Shown here: in pieces, positions 1 through 9,700 of the stretch
Numbering within the stretch: position 1 is the stretch's first letter
Layout of the letters: each line of letters opens with the position of its first letter
Origin: RUG334 sp045599645
GTDB lineage: Bacteria; Muiribacteriota; Ozemobacteria; Ozemobacterales; Ozemobacteraceae
Length of the DNA stretch: 64,000 nt
Direction of reading: 5' to 3'
Assembly (NCBI GenBank): GCA_045599645.1
Contig: JAZRWI010000053.1
Location: 1-64,000 of the forward strand
Made by a program: the position numbers and the translations under genes
Notes under the pieces: model-generated
What the model was told of the DNA's origin: nothing
Databases searched by the model: none
Seen by the model: the letters and a program-made list of their open reading frames with translations, nothing else

Positions 1-89
1 TTGCCATTATATACAAGCAAATTGAATGCATCTGCAAAAATTTCATTATTTTGCATAAGTTTCTTGGTTGAAGAATCTTTCTTACCCAT
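1..89 (-). CDS. Rpn-type recombination-promoting nuclease / putative transposase, 5' fragment
   Basis: Only the first 29 codons are inside the window; the gene runs off the left edge. Reading leftwards from an ATG at 87-89, the peptide starts MGKKDSST, continues with KKLMQNNEIF and ends in ADAFNLLVYNG. That is the usual opening of the PD-(D/E)XK Rpn/YhgA-like family, which is annotated as putative transposase or recombination-promoting nuclease. An AAAGG ribosome-binding site lies about 8 nt upstream on the minus strand. The catalytic residues are outside the window, so activity cannot be judged. The assignment rests on recalled N-terminal similarity only. Confidence 0.55.
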   Translation of the reverse strand, partial: MGKKDSSTKKLMQNNEIFADAFNLLVYNG

Positions 90-189
90 AAAATTAACCT
101 TTCTATTCAAATTTTAATTTTTTTTAAGCAAAATAGCAAGATAAACCATATTCATAAATTTTATTCCCTCAAATGACATTTTATTTGTT

Positions 190-258
190 ATTGATTGGTT
201 TTGTTGCTGCTTCAACCAGCTTTGTGCCAAGGCCTGAATTGAAAATTTAAAATTGAGA
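190..258. repeat. copy of the lipoprotein-flank repeat element
   Basis: This stretch (GATTGGTTTTGTTGCTGC, then TTCAACCAGC, TTTGTGCCAA, GGCCTGAATTG and A/T heptads) matches the repeat core seen in the spacers at 46.5-46.9 kb and 62.9-63.1 kb. It is one diverged copy of the same element and abuts the 9-bp minisatellite. Confidence 0.6.
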
Positions 259-259
259 A

Positions 260-475
260 CCAACGACGCCAACAATGCCAACAACGCCAACCATGCCAAC
301 CATGCCAACAACGCCAACCATACCAACCATGCCAACAACGCCAACCATGCCAACCATACCAACCATGCCAACCATACCAACCATGCCAACCATACCAACG
401 ACGCCAACCATACCAACGACGCCAACTATGCCAACCATGCCAACGACGCCAACCATGCCAACAACGCCAACAGCA
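260..475. repeat. 9-bp minisatellite, 23 units plus a partial unit
   Basis: From 260 to 466 the sequence is 23 uninterrupted 9-bp units of the form CCAACNAYR (CCAACCATG, CCAACCATA, CCAACAACG, CCAACGACG), followed by a partial unit to 475. Because 9 is a multiple of 3 and the unit contains no stop, several frames stay open on both strands. These open frames translate to pure tripeptide repeats and have no credible start context, so they are not called genes. The array ends about 20 bp before the candidate -35 of the downstream lipoprotein gene. Unit variants are interspersed, which suggests slippage or unequal exchange over time. Confidence 0.9.
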
Positions 476-496
476 TTTATAGAATCATACTTTTAG

Positions 497-524
497 TTGC
501 TATCACTACCCAAATTAATATACA
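497..524 (+). promoter_or_regulatory. candidate promoter of first giant lipoprotein
   Basis: TTGCTA at 497-502 and TATACA at 519-524 are separated by 16 bp, a plausible sigma-70 type pair just after the minisatellite. The start codon at 556 lies 31 bp beyond, with AAGAGG at 546-551 as ribosome-binding site. This is a pattern match only. Confidence 0.35.
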
Positions 525-555
525 ATAAACACTATACCCAGACAAAAGAGGCAAC

Positions 556-3500
556 ATGAAAAGGCGAATCCGACCGATTGGTCTTATTATTATAGTTTTA
601 GCATTAGTATTCGAAACAGTTTTCATAGGCTGCGGTGGCGGCGGCAGCAACAGCTTCGATGAAGTCGTTGCAGAAAAAAAAAATCAACCGGTTACCTATT
701 CCACACCTGAGGTTTATTCCTCAAAGCGCGGCACCTTTTATCTTATCTCAAGCCACTCTGACTTCACGGCAATGGCCACTGAAGATGAAACTCTTAAAAG
801 TGAAAGCTCAATCACACTTCTCGAACGTGATCCTCTGTCAAACGAAAGCAGGCTTTTCGGTGGAACAGCAACAAGAATTTACCGTTTGATCGCTTCCCAC
901 AAGGAATCAGGTTACAACAGGGTCCAGAAAATTGAGCAAGCTAACAAGCCAATAGAAATCACCATCAAGCATAGATTTCCTGCCAATACCAAAAGCTTTT
1001 ATTTTGCTTCAAGAGCAAGTAAAGACGCTGACTGGCAGTATTCAAGGCTTGATAACGATTTTACCAAATCCAGTCAGTTGGCTGCAGCACGTATGTCTGG
1101 TGGCAGCGACCCAAGCTTTACCTTTAATTTCACGATTTACAGTCTGGGCCAGGAGTTCACAATCTTCGGTTCTTCTGATGAATTCACGGTTCTTCAGGAT
1201 GTTTTAGACAATTTAAGCATCACAAAGATGGATTATTCCACTGATTTGCCTTATCTCGACCTGAAATTCAATGATGAAGAAAAAATTGTCTACAACACAG
1301 ACCTGATTATAAGCACATTTCTAACTGCCAATTCATGGAATTTTAATCATGATACAGTAAAAACAATCATCACTTTTCTTTCTGACAGCGCAACAAAAAT
1401 TGAAAGCCTCAGAGTAGTCGGAGTTTCAACGCAGTATGCTCTTGAGGAAGTATCTCCGGAACGCACAGGTGCTGGCGATAAGTATATCCACACAATAACC
1501 TTTGAAGATTATCCTGCCCCGGAAACTAGCGGCCAAACAGCAACCTATTCATTTACACTGAAGCTTAGGGATGTGCTTTTTAGCGAGTTTCCGGAAAGCT
1601 TTATCATAAAATCAATAGTAAAAGACCGTAAAGACATAACCTATGCAACAGAAGCCAGTTTAAGCCGTGATATGGTTTTATCATATCTTAAACCGATTTC
1701 GCCGGCTCAGAACGCCACTGATGTGGAAAAAGATTCTGCACTGACGATGAAATACATAGGTCATGATGTTGCATCAATTTCTGTAGAATACATATATGAA
1801 GGCATTGACACGCCTGTTACCATGTCAGGTTCTCTGGCCAAAAACGCTACAACCAACACACTTACCTTCACTCCTGATGAAGACTGGCCCGAAGGAAAAA
1901 CCATCACAGCTTCAGCCAGCGTATTCTGCTGCGAAGCCCATAAACCGAATGGTATAAGAGTAGCAAGCTTCACATTTACTACTGCAGTTGCCTCGGAACC
2001 AATCATACCTGATCCTGTTCCGGCATCAGTAACCGTTTCAATGATTACACCAGGTGCAACAACAGATGTAGACATAAATACACAGATTACCCTGCAGTTC
2101 TCAGACACAATTAAATGGGTTAATGCTTATCACACAATACCAAAGCTTTATAAGGGTGATATTAATGTTCCTATAACAGTTCCTGACTTTGATGAAGATG
2201 CCCAGACCATAACCTTCCAGCCGACAGAAGCCCTGGCCTATAATGCAAGCTACACCCTTGTATTCCAGTATCTTTACGATAGCTTCATGAAAAAGGAAAT
2301 AGCTACTACCACCTTTGATTTTTCAACCGCTGATGGCGTTCATTCGCAGGCCACAATTTCCGATGTCGGGAATTTGACTGTTGGTTCCAGCTTTACAACA
2401 AGCCCTACCTTCACAATCGATTTCAGCAAAGACATCTGCATCGAAGGAAACCTCAACGAAGGCAAGCTGACTCAGGCTCTTCATTCCGTAAAGGTCTATA
2501 ATGCCAGCGACACATTGATAAAGCCCGACCAGCCCAAATATGAATGGGTAGCTTCCTATTCCAAGATGCTGCTTTATTTCAATTATCCTCTTGAAGAGGA
2601 CAGCGTCTACACAATCAAGATGGGAACAGGCATTACCGACTATGAAGGTCTGACAATCACTCCATTTGAACCATACACCTTCTCTACCCTGCCGATGATT
2701 ACGTGTGAAATGACAACACCTGACCCAACCATTGATGTTGCCCGTGATTCAAGTGTTGTTATCCAGTTCTCAGACCCAATCGACTGGAACACAACCCTCA
2801 GCAGCGCTGTTAATCTTTTCAATGGCAAAGCAGAGATTACATGCTCAAAATCATATGATTCAACAGCAAAAACCTTAACGCTTACTCCAAGGTATCCGCT
2901 TAATTACAATGCAAGCTACACAGTGCTTGTTGCACCAGGCCTTAAAGACCCGACTACAAACCAGCAGATTGCCAGTGGTTCCTTCAGGTTTGAAACAGAG
3001 CTTGTTGCAGAAATAAACGATCTGACAAACAATCCGATTATTTCACCGCAGAATCTGACTTTCTCATATAAGGTTGGTTTTGGTCAGAAGGTTAATAACC
3101 ACTTAGTGGCCCAAAGCTGCCTGCACCTGAAAAAGGGTGATGCGGAAATAGCCTACAAATCAATCGAGTGGTCCAGAGATGCAAGTCATCCTGATATTAT
3201 TACCGTCAACTTCCAGAATCTTGAACCAGCAACTACCTACACTATTTCAATGACTCCGGTTCAGGCAGCCGACGGAAGAACAATCAAACCCTTTGAGCCT
3301 ATTACATTCTATACAATCAACGATATAACAACACTGGTCACAACACCAGATACAAACTACAACGTAGAACCAACAACACCAATTGTATTTACATTTTCTG
3401 AAAACATTAACTGGACAGGCTCTGATGAAGACAAGCGCTTATTCAGCCTGACACGCGGCTACTTCGATATTTCCGATACAATACAAAGCTTCACATACGC

Positions 3501-6321
3501 AACGGCCGCCAAGACTCTCACAATAGTGCCAGAGCCACTTTACTACAATGCTTCCTACACTATAAAGCTTGCAGAAGGGCTGACCAATAAAGACACACTG
3601 CAAAAGATTGCAACAGCCACCTTCACCTTTGTTACAAAGGATACCAACCATATCATAGCTACAGCCAAGCTTGCTGATGACAGTAATGTAGAAGGCCATG
3701 CCATCCTGATTCCGACTATATCAATAGATTTCAAGAATCCGGTAATGAACATCAGCCTCGCTGAAGCAGCCATCGAATTCTATTGTGAAGGCAATCTCAT
3801 GACTGGCTATAGACGCAGATGGTCAAGCGATTTAACCAAGCTTGACATTTACTGGACCGCTACCCTGCTTCCCGTAACAAATTACAGCCTGAAAATGGTC
3901 AATTCAATACAGGACTCTCAAGGCAGGTTCATAGACCCATTTGCTCCTGTAAATTTCAAGACTATGCCTAATATAAAGGCGACACTTCTTGAACCGACAA
4001 CACTTGATGCAACAATCAATTCAAATATTGTTCTGAAGTTTTCCAACAGCATAAGCTGGAATGAAGCAGATGACGCCAGCAAGCTTCTTTTAAAGATAGC
4101 CAACAAGCAGGTTGTTATCGACAGCTTCACATATGACGACACAGCCAAAACACTGACCATGACTCATGACGAGCCATTTGTCCATAACACTGTTTTCACA
4201 CTGAAAATACTGGATGATCTTGTTAATGACACAACCCGCCAGGAGGTTGCCACAGACACTTTCACCTTTACAACCGACAACGGAACTCAGGATAAGGCTT
4301 CAATTATTCTCAATGATGAAGCGAAGTCTGATGGCAAGGCATACCTCATGCCTGTTTTCACAGTTGATTTCAAGAAGATGATACTCAGCTCAAGCTTAGA
4401 TACAGCAAAGAATGCAATCAAGCTATACAGAGGCGGCACAGAAATCACAGCCCTCAAGAAGACCTGGAAATCTGATTACAGAGAGCTTGAAATAGCCGTT
4501 ACAATTCCATTAGACCACGATACTAATTACAGATTTACCATGGATGAAGGTGTAAAGAACTTCGAGGGCACTTATGTAACACCTTTTGACAACTTTGAGT
4601 TCTCCACCATGGAAAATATTTTTGTAAGCCTGAAATCACCAGACACCACAACAAATGTAGCGTTAACAACTCCGATTATCCTTGAATTCACCAATGCTGT
4701 GAACTGGTCTAATTATTACGAAAGCTATATAACCTTCAGAACAGGCAGCAAAAACCTGCTTATAAAGGATTTCCTGTATGAAGAAAATACTTCGAACGGA
4801 AGCTACACACTGACTATCACCCCGGCAGAACCGTTATTATACGACACCAATTACAGTCTTATCGTTGCTGCCGGAATAAAAAATACAGAAACCAATCAGT
4901 TGACCAAGTCAGCCAATTTTGATTTCAAGACAGATCAGGGAACAGCCATTCCTGCCACACTTATAAGAGATTCTGCCGATGAGGTTGATGACCTTTATGT
5001 TGTTGCGCCTACATTTATTGTAGATTTTGGAGCCAAGGTCCTTAACGGCCCGGTAGCAACAGCTTCCATAAAGCTATACAAAAGCGACAATGTAGAATAT
5101 AAGGATATTTCCAAAACCTGGATGACGGTAGATAAGCAAAAGCTGAAAATCACTGCTGTCAGATTGCCTCCGAACACAACCTACACATTAAAGATGCTTT
5201 CAGGTGTCCAGGATAGAGACGGCAACCCGATTACACCATTCGAAGAATTCACATTCACCACTACAGACAATGGTATCGGTTCAGAAAACAATCCCTATCA
5301 TATTTACACACCGGCTCAGCTTGATGCCATAAGAAACGACCTGACAGTCAGCTATATATTGAAAAAGGATATAGATATATCACCTGACGTCTACAATTCA
5401 CAATTCAATACAATAGCAAGCGGCTGGATTCCACTAGGCGACCAGAAAGAAAGCTTTACAGGAACCTTCGATGGCAACAATCACACCATCACTGGTCTGA
5501 CAATCCTGCGCCCGAATAAGGATTCCTCTGGTTTATTCGGCCAGATAGCCGATTCTACAATCAAGAATCTTTACGTAACTAACGGCACAGTCAATGGCCA
5601 GGATTCCTGCGGCAGCATTGTTGGCTACTCTTATCACAGCACAATCAAAAACTGCGCTAATGACAATGTTAAGGTCACCGGCGACACTTATGTTGGGGGA
5701 ATATGCGGAAGCATCTACTCGACAACCGTTACCCAGTGCCGCAATAATGCTCCGATAGTCTGCAATTATGAGCGTGGAGGCGGCATTACAGGCTGGACAA
5801 AAGATCTTTCAACTGTAAGCGCATGCTTTAATGAAGGCACTGTAAGCACAACCATAGGCAGTCATACAGGCGGTATAGCAGGCTACAACAATGGCACTCT
5901 GGAAAACTGTCTTAACACTGGTTCTGTAAGCGGCTATCAGTATGTTGGCGGCATCTGCGGCAGTAACAATGTTTCCGGGAAATTAGACAGATGCATAGCA
6001 ACAGGTGATTTTGGTGTTTCCAATCTTGCAGGAGAATATGTCGGTGGTATATGCGGCTATAATGTTGCGACTGCCAATGTCTACAACTGCGTAATCACAG
6101 GAAGCACAGCATTGAACGGCACAGCCTGCAGCATGGACCGTGAAACAGTTTATAACTACGAAGACGGCTCTAACCTGAACAAGAATCATTTTTATGGTTC
6201 AGTCAGTGAACTAAATAACGCCCTCTGCACCGCTGCCAACTGGAGTGACGGCAAGGTCTGGAGTAGTCTTTACTGGACACTTCAGAGCGGTGCTATCCCC
6301 TATCTAAAGAATATGCCATAA
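556..6321 (+). CDS. giant surface lipoprotein, SbsA-type Ig-like repeats plus GLUG domain
   Basis: A 1921-aa secreted protein. The N terminus is a lipoprotein signal peptide with lipobox FIGC (Cys26) followed by Gly, so surface or outer-membrane anchoring is likely. Residues about 60-490 form a family-specific N-terminal region. From about 495 to 1570 there are five tandem modules of about 210 residues. Each opens with a segment like TPDPTIDVARDSSVVIQFSD and contains an YNASYT motif, the pattern of bacterial Ig-like Big_5/SbsA domains. Residues from about 1573 form a C-terminal GLUG repeat region (VGGICG, GGIAGY), probably a beta-helix, ending IPYLKNMP. Ribosome-binding site AAGAGG precedes the ATG by 4 nt. 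The 1977-aa neighbour is a close paralogue, and the minus-strand family at 47-64 kb is related. The function is unknown; adhesion or surface display is inferred from architecture only. Confidence 0.85.
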   Translation: MKRRIRPIGLIIIVLALVFETVFIGCGGGGSNSFDEVVAEKKNQPVTYSTPEVYSSKRGTFYLISSHSDFTAMATEDETLKSESSITLLERDPLSNESRLFGGTATRIYRLIASHKESGYNRVQKIEQANKPIEITIKHRFPANTKSFYFASRASKDADWQYSRLDNDFTKSSQLAAARMSGGSDPSFTFNFTIYSLGQEFTIFGSSDEFTVLQDVLDNLSITKMDYSTDLPYLDLKFNDEEKIVYNTDLIISTFLTANSWNFNHDTVKTIITFLSDSATKIESLRVVGVSTQYALEEVSPERTGAGDKYIHTITFEDYPAPETSGQTATYSFTLKLRDVLFSEFPESFIIKSIVKDRKDITYATEASLSRDMVLSYLKPISPAQNATDVEKDSALTMKYIGHDVASISVEYIYEGIDTPVTMSGSLAKNATTNTLTFTPDEDWPEGKTITASASVFCCEAHKPNGIRVASFTFTTAVASEPIIPDPVPASVTVSMITPGATTDVDINTQITLQFSDTIKWVNAYHTIPKLYKGDINVPITVPDFDEDAQTITFQPTEALAYNASYTLVFQYLYDSFMKKEIATTTFDFSTADGVHSQATISDVGNLTVGSSFTTSPTFTIDFSKDICIEGNLNEGKLTQALHSVKVYNASDTLIKPDQPKYEWVASYSKMLLYFNYPLEEDSVYTIKMGTGITDYEGLTITPFEPYTFSTLPMITCEMTTPDPTIDVARDSSVVIQFSDPIDWNTTLSSAVNLFNGKAEITCSKSYDSTAKTLTLTPRYPLNYNASYTVLVAPGLKDPTTNQQIASGSFRFETELVAEINDLTNNPIISPQNLTFSYKVGFGQKVNNHLVAQSCLHLKKGDAEIAYKSIEWSRDASHPDIITVNFQNLEPATTYTISMTPVQAADGRTIKPFEPITFYTINDITTLVTTPDTNYNVEPTTPIVFTFSENINWTGSDEDKRLFSLTRGYFDISDTIQSFTYATAAKTLTIVPEPLYYNASYTIKLAEGLTNKDTLQKIATATFTFVTKDTNHIIATAKLADDSNVEGHAILIPTISIDFKNPVMNISLAEAAIEFYCEGNLMTGYRRRWSSDLTKLDIYWTATLLPVTNYSLKMVNSIQDSQGRFIDPFAPVNFKTMPNIKATLLEPTTLDATINSNIVLKFSNSISWNEADDASKLLLKIANKQVVIDSFTYDDTAKTLTMTHDEPFVHNTVFTLKILDDLVNDTTRQEVATDTFTFTTDNGTQDKASIILNDEAKSDGKAYLMPVFTVDFKKMILSSSLDTAKNAIKLYRGGTEITALKKTWKSDYRELEIAVTIPLDHDTNYRFTMDEGVKNFEGTYVTPFDNFEFSTMENIFVSLKSPDTTTNVALTTPIILEFTNAVNWSNYYESYITFRTGSKNLLIKDFLYEENTSNGSYTLTITPAEPLLYDTNYSLIVAAGIKNTETNQLTKSANFDFKTDQGTAIPATLIRDSADEVDDLYVVAPTFIVDFGAKVLNGPVATASIKLYKSDNVEYKDISKTWMTVDKQKLKITAVRLPPNTTYTLKMLSGVQDRDGNPITPFEEFTFTTTDNGIGSENNPYHIYTPAQLDAIRNDLTVSYILKKDIDISPDVYNSQFNTIASGWIPLGDQKESFTGTFDGNNHTITGLTILRPNKDSSGLFGQIADSTIKNLYVTNGTVNGQDSCGSIVGYSYHSTIKNCANDNVKVTGDTYVGGICGSIYSTTVTQCRNNAPIVCNYERGGGITGWTKDLSTVSACFNEGTVSTTIGSHTGGIAGYNNGTLENCLNTGSVSGYQYVGGICGSNNVSGKLDRCIATGDFGVSNLAGEYVGGICGYNVATANVYNCVITGSTALNGTACSMDRETVYNYEDGSNLNKNHFYGSVSELNNALCTAANWSDGKVWSSLYWTLQSGAIPYLKNMP

Positions 6322-6325
6322 TTGA

Positions 6326-6360
6326 GCTGGAAGCTGGAAGCTGGAAGCTAGAAGCTTGAA
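6326..6360. repeat. heptanucleotide array GCTGGAA x5
   Basis: Five consecutive 7-bp units directly after the lipoprotein stop codon: GCTGGAA three times, then GCTAGAA and GCTTGAA. A second short period-7 run (GCTATTA twice) lies at 415-428 of the same kilobase (6415-6428). No gene is seen in 6322-6769. Confidence 0.85.
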
Positions 6361-6498
6361 GCAGGGCATTATTTAATACGAAGCGAGTATAAGGTATGTT
6401 GCAATAGGCTTTTGGCTATTAGCTATTAGCTGCTGGCCGAGAGCGAGCAGGCCGCTCGAAGTTTTGTGCAGCTTTAATATGCTCTGTGCTTATTCCTT

Positions 6499-6690
6499 AA
6501 TGCATAATTCATAATGCATAATTGAGTGTGTTGGTTTGGTGCTGCTTTTAGAAAGTTTGTGCCAAGATTCGAAGCTTGGCAGAGAGCCGGTTGAAGCAGC
6601 AGGTAACCAAAGCAAAAAATTGTGCATTATGCATTATGAATTATGAATTAGGGCAGAGCACCGAGTTGGTTAAAGCAGTAGAAACTAAAG
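6499..6690. repeat. lipoprotein-flank repeat element with inverted heptad arrays
   Basis: The left part (6501-6521) is TGCATAA, TTCATAA, TGCATAA. The right part (6623-6650) is TGCATTA twice then TGAATTA twice, which is its inverted complement. Between them, GGCAGAGAGCC followed by GGTTGAAGCAGCAGG is the reverse complement of the core found at 46.5-46.9 kb. The copy therefore contains heptad arrays in both orientations around a conserved core. Confidence 0.7.
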
Positions 6691-6698
6691 CCAAACCC

Positions 6699-6728
6699 TT
6701 TACATAAGCCCCATAAATAGGATAGAAT
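6699..6728 (+). promoter_or_regulatory. candidate promoter of second giant lipoprotein
   Basis: TTTACA (6699-6704) and TAGAAT (6723-6728) are separated by 18 bp and lie 41 bp before the ATG at 6770. Both hexamers match five of six sigma-70 consensus positions. Confidence 0.45.
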
Positions 6729-6769
6729 ATAGTTGAGTAAAACTGTACAGAAAGTATCTCGGGGGCATT

Positions 6770-9700
6770 ATGAAGAAATCACGTCAATTAGTTATATTAT
6801 TATTAATTCTAGTAGCAATAGCTGAAACAGCCTTTGTCGGCTGCGGAGGAAGCGGTGACTCAAACAGCTTCGAGGAAGCCAGTCACAGCATAAGCACCAC
6901 TGTATCACAATATGCAGTATCAGACGCTAACGGTACATTTGTTGTGCCGACCTTGACTACTAGCGTTTCTAATGTTTCCGTTGAAGCCAAGAAAGAAAAT
7001 ACTATTGCCCCGAATACCAATATTACTCTTTCTGCAAGAGCTTCATTAGATAGAAAAATTGGCGTATTCAATAACTATAATGCCCAGATTTACAAACTGA
7101 CAGCAGTCAATAATGACAGTAATCCTTCATTTTTCAAATACAATCCAGAAATTACTACTGTTAATGAGCCTATTACTATAACAATCAATCAGTTGTTTCC
7201 ACCCGATGCTACTGATTTTTACATGTGCACCCGCAGCTCTTCAAAAGCTAACTGGCAGGTTACAAAGCTCTCAAAAGAACTTTCACGTGTATATACAAAT
7301 ACCAATAAGAGTGCCAACTATTCTGCATCTTCAAGAATGGCAGTAAAGACAGATGATATTTATTTTACATTCTCAATTACTACCTACCGCCTTGGCGAAG
7401 AAATAACTATCGTTTACGACAGCGATGGCTCTTCTGGAACTCTGGCAACCGGCACTCCAAGCATCAACAGTGTAATAGGTATGACCTTTGCAACTGATTT
7501 GCCCTACCTTGACCTTAAATTCAATGAAGCCGGCGAATATGTCTATAATACAGACTTAGTATTCACAACCTGCATTGAAGCTTCTAATCTTGGTTCACTT
7601 TTCTCAGGTGCAACAGCCAAAACCATTGTAACCTTCCTGACAGACAGCAATACAGTAATAGACAGTCTTCAGATTGTTGGGAACACAACGAAATTTGCTA
7701 ACCAGACCGTTTCTGCAACAAGAGATGGTGCCGGTGATAAATATACTCACACAATAACCTTTGACGATTACCCGAACCCGTCAAGAGGTGGAAGAATGGC
7801 CACCTATACCTTCACTTTGAAGGTCAGAGATGTCTTACTTAGTGAGTTTCCGGAAAAGGTTCTTGTAAAAACCATTTTTACAGACACTACCCCAATTACA
7901 TATTCAGCTGAAGCTAACCTTACAAGAGAAATGCTTCTTTCTTACCTTGCAGCAGTTTCTCCTGTAATGAATGACGGTGAAGTTTCTGTAGGTTCAAATC
8001 TTTTAATGAAATATATCGCCCACGATATAGCTTCAGTTACAGTAAATTACACCTACCCCGGCCTGAATGAAAGCATAGAAATGCCGGGTAGCTTTGAAAA
8101 AGATGAAGCCACCAATGGTTTAGTCTTCTATCCTGGTATTCCATGGCCTTCCAAGCAGACTATTACAGCCTCTGCTTCAGCCTGTTGCTGCACTGCTGAC
8201 GGTTTGAACGGTATAAGAACCTGCCAGTTCAATTTCAAAACAGGTGAAACAGGCAGTGGTCCGATTATCATAGGCACAGACACATACGATCCAGTAACTG
8301 TTTCTATGCAGACACCTTATCCAACAGACGATGTAGACCCGGCTACTGATATAGTTTTGGAATTCTCTGACGATATAGCCTGGGAAGATTCATATACTTC
8401 AGTCATAAGACTTGCTTCTGGCACTCACCCGATGCCAATTGCGACTCCGACATTTGATGCCGGAGCCAAAACCATAACCTTCAGACCAATAGAAAACTTC
8501 AGATATAATGCAAGCTATACCCTTATTTTTGAAGGCCTGGCAGACCCTGTAAACAAAAAATACATCAGCCTTTGCGACTTCGCATTCGGCACAGGTGTCG
8601 GCACTCACGGAACAGCAACTGTCGTAGCCTCCGACAGTAGTGTAGTTGATGGCCAGCTGATTGCTCAGCCAATATTTGTCATTGATTTCGACAAAGACAT
8701 CTGCAAAAGCGACTACATAAACCAGAACAAGCTAGAATACGCATTTGAAGCAATAAAGGTTTATAAAGGCCTGAACATTGTTCCTATCGGTGACCTCGAA
8801 AAGCACTGGGTTGAACTTTACCACAAGATGGAACTGTCCTTCAAGGTTCCGCTTGAAGCCAGTGAAACCTATCATATTACAATGGACGACGACGTCTTAG
8901 ACTTTGAAAACGTTACTATAACTCCATTTGAGCCATACTATTTCAGTATTCTTCCTGAAATTACCTCTAAGCTGACTACACCAGCTTCACCAATTGATGT
9001 TGACATCAATACTGACCTTGTAATCGAGTTCTCACACCCGATAGACTGGGTTTCATCATATTCAAGAAGCATTAACCTTTTTGTTGGCAGAGAAGAAATT
9101 CCGACCCACAATTACGTATATGCTTCAGATACCCACACAGTTACCTTCCAGCCTAAGGATCCACTACTCTATAACGCAAGCTACACAATATTGATTGCAC
9201 CAGGTCTTTACAATCAATCTACAATGCAGCATATTGCCAGCAATTCCTTCTATTTTGAAACCTGTGACACAGACCATCTCAAAGCTACAGCAAAGCTCAC
9301 AGATTCAAGCAAGAAGGAAGATGGAAAAGCAATCATAAAGCCAACAATTGAAATCGATTTCGGCGCCAGAGTAATTAATTATAACGCTGCCATTGCAACC
9401 ATCAGACTAAAGAAGAATGATGTTGAAATATCAATAACCCCTTACGCAGTCTGGAAGAACACCTATCAGGTTCTTGAATTAACCTATGCCCTTGAACCCA
9501 ACACTGATTATGTTGTCACAATGGATGAAGGCGTAAGAGTATTCGACGGCAGATATACAGACCCGTTTGACGAATTAGCATTCACAACAGCAGATGATAT
9601 CACTGCTACCCTTACAACTCCGTCAGGCTCACCAGTTGCCGAACCTCCGGCCAACCTGGTTCTTACCTTCTCTGATGATATAGCCTGGAGCAATTCCGAA

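Noticed and set aside
114..496. Open frames across the 9-bp minisatellite on both strands
   Set aside because: They translate the repeat (WLAWLV, NHANHT, MPTTPT types), have no ribosome-binding site and exist only because the unit is 9 bp without stops.
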